From positions 1 to 7,346 of the forward strand of contig DATMCM010000396.1 in NCBI GenBank assembly GCA_035558335.1: a stretch of DNA of 7,346 bases, in the 5' to 3' direction. Shown one piece after another: positions 1-4,620 of this stretch (positions are counted from its first letter, which is position 1; the number at the start of each line of letters is the position of its first letter). Source of the stretch: Onstottus_B sp035558335 (GTDB lineage: Bacteria > Acidobacteriota > Blastocatellia > UBA7656). The notes under the pieces were generated by a model that did no database searches, was not told the DNA's origin, and saw only the letters and a list, made by a program, of their open reading frames with translations. Position numbers and translations under genes: made by a program.

Positions 1-1572
1 TTCTTCGAGCGCTTGCTGCAGCTCCGCGGTGCGCGCGTCGGCCAACGCTTCCGGCTCGGCGCCGCGGGTACTGTTCTTTCCGCTGTCCGGTCCTGGTCCA
101 ACAGCAGTCAACCGTGGGTCGCCGGACTCACCGCTCCGGTAATCCTCAAGTGCTCCAAAGAGGAGGTGCGAGCGCATCAGCTCGAGTTGCGTACGCGGAT
201 TCTTTCGCGCGGCAGTAAGATCGAACGCGTAAGCCAGCGCCCACAACGCGAAGACGAAAACGCCTACGAGCACTACGAGCCGGACGAACGCCCGATGCAC
301 ACTCGCCAGGAGTTTGAACGCCGAATCGAAGAAAGGGGACATCATTATCTCGCTGCGCTCCGGGAAGGAATCGATTCGACTACGAGACTGCTCGGCGCGG
401 TCAACCGGCAGCTGATCGGAATCCAGCGAGATTTTCTGGCCGGGCTTCAAACGGCCGCGCACACTTCCAAAAACCCGCTCACGTAAACCGAATACACGAT
501 CCGCCAGGTAAGCGATCAGGAACGCGATTGAGATCAGCGCCAACCACGCGATTCCCCATTTCCACATCGCGCGATTGATTGATCCGAGATATGCACCATA
601 GAGCCTCTGATCTCGCTCGGCTAGTAAAGGTTCGAGCTTCCAGACGCCAAGAAATCGCTGACTGGCGCTGCCGGTGATTGTAGAGACCTCGTGATCGATG
701 CGGTCTTCTGAATAGATGCGATTGCGATCGAGGTAGTATTTCAACCATTCGCGAAACCCGTTATCGTCTTCCCCACCGTCGAGGTAGTCATTCATAACTT
801 GAAGAGAATCATTCCATGCGGCGTCCTTGCTTGAGTCAAAGCGCGACGTGATCCATCTCCCGGGACCGTTGCGAAGGTAAGCTTCGTAGTCGCGCCTCAG
901 CTTCGCATCCTTCATCAACCAGTTAGCGTCTATCCACTCATGGTAGTTCGCCACTCCCAACTCACGCTCTTTCGCGAATTGTTCGAGCGACGTGTTATGC
1001 CGAACCGGATTTGTCTGTTCCCTTCCTTTCACCACAAGGAACGTGAAAAGAACCGACATCGCGAAGAGCCCAAGCGTTGCGGCAAGCGTCTTCCGCCACT
1101 CGCGCAGGAACCGTCCGCCGAACAACAGCATGACCGCGATCATTGGCAGCGCGAAAAAGAAGCAAAAGATGAATAGCCAGAGGAACGCCGGCTGCTCGTG
1201 CGGAAGCACCGGGTTCCAAAGCCGGGGCACCGGCGCGAAGCGAACAAACAGCTTCGTCAACAACCACACCAATGCGAGCGCAAGCTGCTGGCCCAGCACT
1301 ATAGCCAGGAACACAACCAGCCTAGCGCCCCAGGGGCGGGCGACGAACCGACGCATGAAGCTGCGATTCACGCGCTCGTCGATTTCGCGTTGAAGCGCGG
1401 CGACGTCTTCGTCCGCGCCGTCGATTTGCGCGGCGTCCAACTCCCGTCGCAATTCGGCGAGCTTCACCGTCGCTGCAAGCTTGCCGAACTGCGAAAAGCC
1501 GCGCTCGCGCGCGTCGAGGGCTGCCAGATACTCCCTCAAAACGTCTGTATCTCTCGTTATGACAGTGTCCAT
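1..1572 (-). CDS. Multi-pass membrane protein of unknown function, partial (no stop inside window)
   Basis: I do not recognise this family. Reading the minus strand from the ATG at 1572-1570 gives 524 uninterrupted codons to the window edge, so the C-terminus is missing. Residues 1-70 are soluble and charged, with an amphipathic helix-like stretch at about 33-70. Hydrophobic segments lie near residues 85-108, 129-151, 163-181, 338-357 and 429-450. A large loop at about 182-337 is rich in Trp, Tyr and charged residues (for example ANYHEWIDANW at 208-218) and could be an extracytoplasmic sensing or binding domain. The visible end (about 455-524) is hydrophilic again. The gene follows the secreted protein at 1601-2407 with a 28-nt gap in the same direction, so the two are probably co-transcribed. 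A purine-rich AGAAGAGG lies about 20 nt upstream of the ATG, too far for a standard Shine-Dalgarno site, so the start is only moderately certain. Coding is supported by the long frame without stops, the clean alternation of hydrophobic and charged segments, and GC-rich third positions. Confidence 0.85.
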   Translation of the reverse strand, partial: MDTVITRDTDVLREYLAALDARERGFSQFGKLAATVKLAELRRELDAAQIDGADEDVAALQREIDERVNRSFMRRFVARPWGARLVVFLAIVLGQQLALALVWLLTKLFVRFAPVPRLWNPVLPHEQPAFLWLFIFCFFFALPMIAVMLLFGGRFLREWRKTLAATLGLFAMSVLFTFLVVKGREQTNPVRHNTSLEQFAKERELGVANYHEWIDANWLMKDAKLRRDYEAYLRNGPGRWITSRFDSSKDAAWNDSLQVMNDYLDGGEDDNGFREWLKYYLDRNRIYSEDRIDHEVSTITGSASQRFLGVWKLEPLLAERDQRLYGAYLGSINRAMWKWGIAWLALISIAFLIAYLADRVFGLRERVFGSVRGRLKPGQKISLDSDQLPVDRAEQSRSRIDSFPERSEIMMSPFFDSAFKLLASVHRAFVRLVVLVGVFVFALWALAYAFDLTAARKNPRTQLELMRSHLLFGALEDYRSGESGDPRLTAVGPGPDSGKNSTRGAEPEALADARTAELQQALEE

Positions 1573-1600
1573 ATCTGTGTTGGGCTCGCGATCACCTCTT

Positions 1601-2407
1601 CTATGTTTGAAAATTCTGAGACACCTTCAGCTCCTGGCCGCTTATCGCGTCGACGTAGATAGTCCACGAGAGTTGCTTGCCCGCGACGATCTCCCAGGCC
1701 AAGTGAACTTCGGTGGAATCGGCCTTCTCGATCGGGAGCACCACCAGCCGTTTTACTACGACTTCGTCGAGCCCGCCAATCTGCGCGCGTTGCTCATGAC
1801 CTGCTATGTCTGAGTAGGTAAAGTTACGGCCCACCACCTTCTTAGCCGCCGAATCTCGATCTATCGACGGCCGCGCGGGCATCTCGACGACGGGGATGAA
1901 GCGCGAATCAAGTTGAAGCAGCCTTCCATCGCGGCTCACGACTGCTACCATTTCACCGGCATTGCCGGCAATCGGAAACGCATAGTTGGCTTGCTTGTAG
2001 GTCAGTCTCCGCGTGTCCCCGGATTCGTCGCCGCTGACCAGCGATACCGCCGCAGGCTCGGCGCCCAACAGCTCGCGCCATCGGTCAAGAAACCGGCGGA
2101 TCGCCTCCCTCAACGCCACCGCCTCAGAACCCGGCTCGGGAGTGAACGAGATCATCTTGATTCCGCCGGTTACCCCGAGCAACGAACGCGGCGTGTAAGT
2201 GATTGGGTAAAGATCGGGCGGTGTCTGAGGAATACTGTAAGCGTCCAGCATCCTCCGCCACTCGCGTTCTGCGTGCGCACGCCGTTCCGTCGAGTCCTTA
2301 ATCACCGCCGGGTAGTTCTGTTTCGCAGCGCTCGGCGCTTGAGCTGAAAGGTCGAAGCCGACCATAAGCATGGCTGCAAGAAGAGAGGTCAGACGAAATA
2401 AGATCAT
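1601..2407 (-). CDS. Secreted PepSY/FTP-like domain protein
   Basis: This is a 268-residue exported protein of unknown exact role. Residues 1-24 form a Sec signal peptide: a short positive start, a hydrophobic core at about 7-18, and SAQA before the likely cleavage site at 24. The mature part begins with a charged helix (about 39-57) and a Pro/Tyr-rich stretch (about 60-75). The C-terminal half (about 148-262) looks like the PepSY/FTP fold found in thermolysin-type propeptides: a strand with RDGRLLQLDSR at 159-169, a helix rich in Ala and Lys at about 184-192, then HLAWEI at 235-240 and the characteristic ending WTIYVDAISGQEL at 248-260. Such domains usually inhibit or chaperone a protease, but no peptidase domain or HExxH motif is present, so this is a stand-alone version. 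It is the first gene of a probable operon with the membrane protein ending at position 1, and may act with it outside the membrane. No good Shine-Dalgarno sequence precedes the ATG at 2407; the start is chosen because it gives the complete signal peptide. Confidence 0.83.
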   Translation of the reverse strand: MILFRLTSLLAAMLMVGFDLSAQAPSAAKQNYPAVIKDSTERRAHAEREWRRMLDAYSIPQTPPDLYPITYTPRSLLGVTGGIKMISFTPEPGSEAVALREAIRRFLDRWRELLGAEPAAVSLVSGDESGDTRRLTYKQANYAFPIAGNAGEMVAVVSRDGRLLQLDSRFIPVVEMPARPSIDRDSAAKKVVGRNFTYSDIAGHEQRAQIGGLDEVVVKRLVVLPIEKADSTEVHLAWEIVAGKQLSWTIYVDAISGQELKVSQNFQT

Positions 2408-2461
2408 ACCGGCACAGAAGCACGACCGCGCGCCTCTGTGCGAGGCAACCTGGCGCGCGAA

Positions 2462-2476
2462 GAAAGTCCGACTTTC
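2462..2476. promoter_or_regulatory. Perfect 15-bp palindrome, candidate operator
   Basis: The sequence is GAAAGTC, one central C, then GACTTTC: two perfect 7-bp arms. It lies immediately downstream of the minus-strand -10 element at 2478-2483, so it covers the predicted transcription start of the gene at 2407. That is where a repressor would bind to block initiation. The repressor is not visible in the window. The transcript would also begin in this hairpin. Confidence 0.4.
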
Positions 2477-2477
2477 A

Positions 2478-2506
2478 ATTATTCACGTTTTCAAATTGGC
2501 AGGCAA
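2478..2506 (-). promoter_or_regulatory. Sigma70-like promoter for the 2407-1 gene pair
   Basis: On the minus strand, TTGCCT (2506-2501, four of six matches to the -35 consensus) is followed after exactly 17 bp by AATAAT (2483-2478, five of six matches to the -10 consensus). Initiation would fall near 2471, giving a leader of roughly 64 nt before the ATG at 2407. This is a motif-based prediction only. Confidence 0.5.
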
Positions 2507-2561
2507 GCTAACGAAAGTTTGGGGGATGTCCTGGTTCGAGTGTTTTCTCTGCGTAACCTCG

Positions 2562-2626
2562 GCGTCTCAGTGTCTCCGCGGTTAGTAAGCGCCGAAACAA
2601 TGCTGACCGCGGAGGCACGAAGACGC
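2562..2626. repeat. Large imperfect inverted repeat in the divergent intergenic region
   Basis: Two 21-bp arms (2562-2582 and 2606-2626) match at 18 of 21 positions around a 23-nt spacer. The inner 9 bp (CTCCGCGGT / ACCGCGGAG) and the outer 6 bp (GCGTCT / AGACGC) are perfect. The flanks from 2543 to 2631 carry more of the same wording (TTTTCTCTGCG on the left, CGCAGAAA on the right). This style, made of short runs of CTCTGCG and GCGTCTC next to CCGCGGT, resembles dispersed intergenic repeats I have seen in many environmental bacterial genomes. There is no T-run after either arm, so it is not a classical terminator. It lies between the start of the gene at 2407 (-) and the Smr gene (+). Confidence 0.65.
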
Positions 2627-2688
2627 AGAAACTGCGCTGAGAGCAACGTGTTCGACATGGTGACTCATGGCAACCCGCTCCACTTGAG

Positions 2689-3114
2689 ATGCTGTTGGAT
2701 GGCACATATCATCTCGGCATGGCCTTTGATTTTCTGGTGAGGGCGTTTCGGAGAGTCCTTAATAAGGAGCAATTCTCACAGCGCCCAGCTCGTAGCGAGG
2801 AAGTCGAAGAAGACGAGTCTTGGGATCCCGAGAACCCTTTCCCCGAAGTCGTCGCGATAGAGTTCAAGGACGTGCTCGACTTGCATTCGATACCGCCCCC
2901 GCAAGTGCGCGCGGTCGTTGAAGATTACATCACGGAAGCTCAACAACGCGGGGTGAGATGGGTGCGAATCATCCACGGTAAAGGAGTGGGAGTGCAACGC
3001 GAGATTGTCCGCTCGATTCTTTCCAGAACCCCTCACGTCGTCGAATACAAAGACGCGCCTGCCGAAGCTGGCGGTTGGGGTGCGACCGTTGTAACTCTCC
3101 GCAGTATCGAGTAG
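2689..3114 (+). CDS. Stand-alone Smr-domain protein
   Basis: The last 90 or so residues form a Smr domain, the fold found at the C-terminus of MutS2 and in short stand-alone proteins; the family is linked to nucleic-acid nicking and, more recently, to RNA or ribosome-associated cleavage. Key signatures are LDLHSI (residues 63-68), which carries the conserved DxH, the second block RIIHGKGVG (93-101), and the closing GGWGATVV block (about 128-135). No MutS ATPase region is present. The N-terminal part has a basic stretch followed by a strongly acidic linker (SEEVEEDESWD at 36-46). Start choice is open: ATG 2689 gives 141 residues, while ATG 2719 gives 131 and begins MAFDFLVRAF. Neither has a clear Shine-Dalgarno sequence, and an in-frame stop at 2638-2640 limits upstream extension. 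The gene seems to stand alone: it is divergent from its left neighbour, and the next gene has its own promoter. The protein is presumably cytoplasmic. Confidence 0.9.
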   Translation: MLLDGTYHLGMAFDFLVRAFRRVLNKEQFSQRPARSEEVEEDESWDPENPFPEVVAIEFKDVLDLHSIPPPQVRAVVEDYITEAQQRGVRWVRIIHGKGVGVQREIVRSILSRTPHVVEYKDAPAEAGGWGATVVTLRSIE

Positions 3115-3168
3115 GGAAACCTTCTCGCTCGAAGCTGGGTGGACAGCCGCCCTCAACCCTGGAAGTGA

Positions 3169-3197
3169 TTGACAACGTTCCTTGTTGCAAGTAGAGT
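3169..3197 (+). promoter_or_regulatory. Sigma70-like promoter for the secreted protein gene
   Basis: A perfect -35 TTGACA (3169-3174) is followed after exactly 17 bp by TAGAGT (3192-3197, four of six matches to TATAAT). Transcription would begin near 3204, leaving a leader of about 178 nt before the ATG at 3382. This is the best promoter match in the window. Confidence 0.6.
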
Positions 3198-3253
3198 ACC
3201 GCAGTTAAGCAATCGGTGGGTGGCCAGTCAAGCGCTTCACTCGCCCTATTGAG

Positions 3254-3316
3254 ACTGCCCAGGCAGTTGATTCAATTGTCATCAGAGCTGAGGTGACGAG
3301 CTTCCGGCTCGCAGCT
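3254..3316 (+). promoter_or_regulatory. Structured 5' leader with two hairpins
   Basis: Between the predicted transcription start and the gene at 3382 there are two potential RNA hairpins. The first is the short inverted repeat ACTGCC-CA-GGCAGT (3254-3267); its two-base loop means the innermost pair must open. The second (3286-3316) has an outer stem AGCTG/CAGCT, a six-base bulge, and an inner stem CGAGC/GCTCG closed by the loop TTCCG. No known riboswitch family is recognised and neither hairpin occludes the ribosome binding site. They could affect mRNA stability or protein binding. Confidence 0.3.
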
Positions 3317-3370
3317 GTACTAAAACCTTCCAACTTCTTAGGAATCGTTTTAACGCGAACGATGCAGAAA

Positions 3371-3376
3371 AGGAGG
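3371..3376 (+). promoter_or_regulatory. Strong Shine-Dalgarno site for the secreted protein gene
   Basis: A perfect AGGAGG lies 5 nt upstream of the ATG at 3382 and fixes this start. The other plus-strand genes in the window have no comparable site, which suggests strong translation of this gene. Confidence 0.85.
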
Positions 3377-3381
3377 AGTCA

Positions 3382-4449
3382 ATGCCTTACAAGGGTTTGA
3401 ACCGGAGCAGTATTCTCACATCCCTGGAAATAGCTTTTGCGGGGGTATTAGTGTGGATGATCTTGTCGGGCCTCATCCTCAGGCAAGACAATACCGTTCA
3501 GGCGAGCCAGAAAGCTGTTAAGGCAACGAAACCTCAAAAACAGGGGAAAGTGAAGGAACGATGGATCCCCCAAGAGGGAGTCCCGGTCAGTGCACCCAAC
3601 ATCGTGGCGGGCCAGGGAACTACGGTCTCCTGCCAGGTTTTTGATTTCGCGGGCGGCGCCACGCAGGGATTCACTACAGTAGCAGTATTCGGCACACCTC
3701 TGGTTCTGTGGCACCCGGTAAACGCAGTATGCCGGGCTTTCCTTACCGGCCATTCCACACCCTACGACTTCTATTTTGGGCAGGACTTGACGTGTAACTA
3801 CAACACCGGAGCAAGGACAGCGTCTAACCTGATTTCGCCGTCCATCAGCCTGGCGGGAAAATTTCCTCCCTTTTCGATTGCGTTTAACTATCTGCTCTAC
3901 GTAGAAGGTGGCGGTTTCGACACGACTTTTGTCGATATTTCTACCGACAATGGAGCGACCTGGACACAGGTTCTGAGTAAGGCGAATCTGATTAACGATA
4001 ACCAATGGCACAACGTCGCAACCAACGTGACTGCCTTTGTGGGGGCGGCCACCTCTGTCAGATTGCGCTTCCGGTTCGACTCGATAGATAACACTGCTAA
4101 CAGCACAACCGGTTGGCATGTAGACGACATTCAGGTTTGTGGAGAGGCTTTCGACCAGTGCGTGCAGGACGATGTCAAAGGTGACTACGTTCAATTCAAC
4201 TCGATCACTGGAGCGTATGTCACCAAGCAATGCAGCACCGGCTTCACGTCAGGAGGAGTCGGCACCGTAACTACGGTCGGTTCTACTATCACGCTGCAAC
4301 ACTTTACAACTGGTATTTTCAACAGGGCAACTGTGAATACCGCGACACATGTCGGCTCTGCAAGCATACGGGTGGTAAATGGGCTTTCGGTTGTTTCGTA
4401 CAACATTAAGGACTCCAATACCCTAAACAACACTTGCATCTGCCCATGA
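3382..4449 (+). CDS. Secreted protein with jelly-roll (MAM / choice-of-anchor J-like) domain and Cys-containing C-terminal module
   Basis: This 355-residue exported protein is predicted to act outside the cytoplasmic membrane. Residues 12-34 are a hydrophobic signal peptide or N-terminal anchor, followed by a Lys/Gln-rich linker (about 40-62). Residues about 87-253 look like a beta-sandwich of the MAM / immune-inhibitor-A / choice-of-anchor J type: FDFAGGATQGF near the start, LWHP at 109-112, YFGQD at 131-135, SPSISL at 152-157, VDISTDNGATW at 184-194, and the ending GWHVDDIQVCG at 244-254. Such domains usually bind sugars or mediate adhesion. Residues about 257-355 form a second module with C260, C284 and a final TCIC (C352, C354); it resembles C-terminal modules I associate with Acidobacteriota secreted proteins. 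No catalytic motif is visible. The gene has its own promoter, leader and terminator, so it is a single-gene unit. The true substrate or partner cannot be told from sequence. Confidence 0.88.
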   Translation: MPYKGLNRSSILTSLEIAFAGVLVWMILSGLILRQDNTVQASQKAVKATKPQKQGKVKERWIPQEGVPVSAPNIVAGQGTTVSCQVFDFAGGATQGFTTVAVFGTPLVLWHPVNAVCRAFLTGHSTPYDFYFGQDLTCNYNTGARTASNLISPSISLAGKFPPFSIAFNYLLYVEGGGFDTTFVDISTDNGATWTQVLSKANLINDNQWHNVATNVTAFVGAATSVRLRFRFDSIDNTANSTTGWHVDDIQVCGEAFDQCVQDDVKGDYVQFNSITGAYVTKQCSTGFTSGGVGTVTTVGSTITLQHFTTGIFNRATVNTATHVGSASIRVVNGLSVVSYNIKDSNTLNNTCICP

Positions 4450-4471
4450 GGCATAAGTGTCTTTCAGCGAC

Positions 4472-4506
4472 AAAAGGGGGCCGGCGTAAACTGCTGGCCC
4501 CCTTTT
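4472..4506. terminator. Strong intrinsic terminator between convergent genes
   Basis: The stem is 14 bp: AAAAGGGGGCCGGC (4472-4485) pairs with GCTGGCCCCCTTTT (4493-4506), with one G-T wobble and a 7-nt loop. It starts 23 nt after the stop at 4449. Because A and T runs flank the stem, it can also stop transcripts arriving on the minus strand from the gene ending at 4621, so it is likely bidirectional. Confidence 0.9.
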
Positions 4507-4620
4507 AGTCTGCAAGGTCAGCTCAGCCCTGGTCTCCGCGAAGCTTTGTGTGGTAGGACGCGACGAGTAATCTTGCTCAGGTCTATCCAATGCCTGATGT
4601 TGAGTGTGATTATTGCGTGC

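Noticed and set aside
13..486. Open plus-strand frame of 157 codons
   Set aside because: It lies opposite the long minus-strand membrane-protein frame, is extremely rich in Arg with no domain logic, and has no ribosome binding site. It is a shadow frame.
1198..1662. Open plus-strand frame of 154 codons across the junction of the two minus-strand genes
   Set aside because: Low-complexity Arg/His/Gln-rich translation with no recognisable fold; both strands cannot plausibly code here and the minus-strand proteins have clear membrane segments or a signal peptide.
2543..2631. CRISPR or tRNA-like structure in the repeat-rich intergenic region
   Set aside because: There is only one inverted pair and no regularly spaced direct repeats, and no cloverleaf with an acceptor stem can be drawn.
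3137..3152. Hairpin GGGTGG-ACAG-CCGCCC after the Smr gene
   Set aside because: The 6-bp stem includes a wobble and is not followed by a T-run, so I do not call it a terminator.
3448..4230. Minus-strand frame of 260 codons opposite the secreted protein gene
   Set aside because: The plus-strand protein has a signal segment, domain signatures, a perfect Shine-Dalgarno site and a terminator; the antisense translation has none of these.
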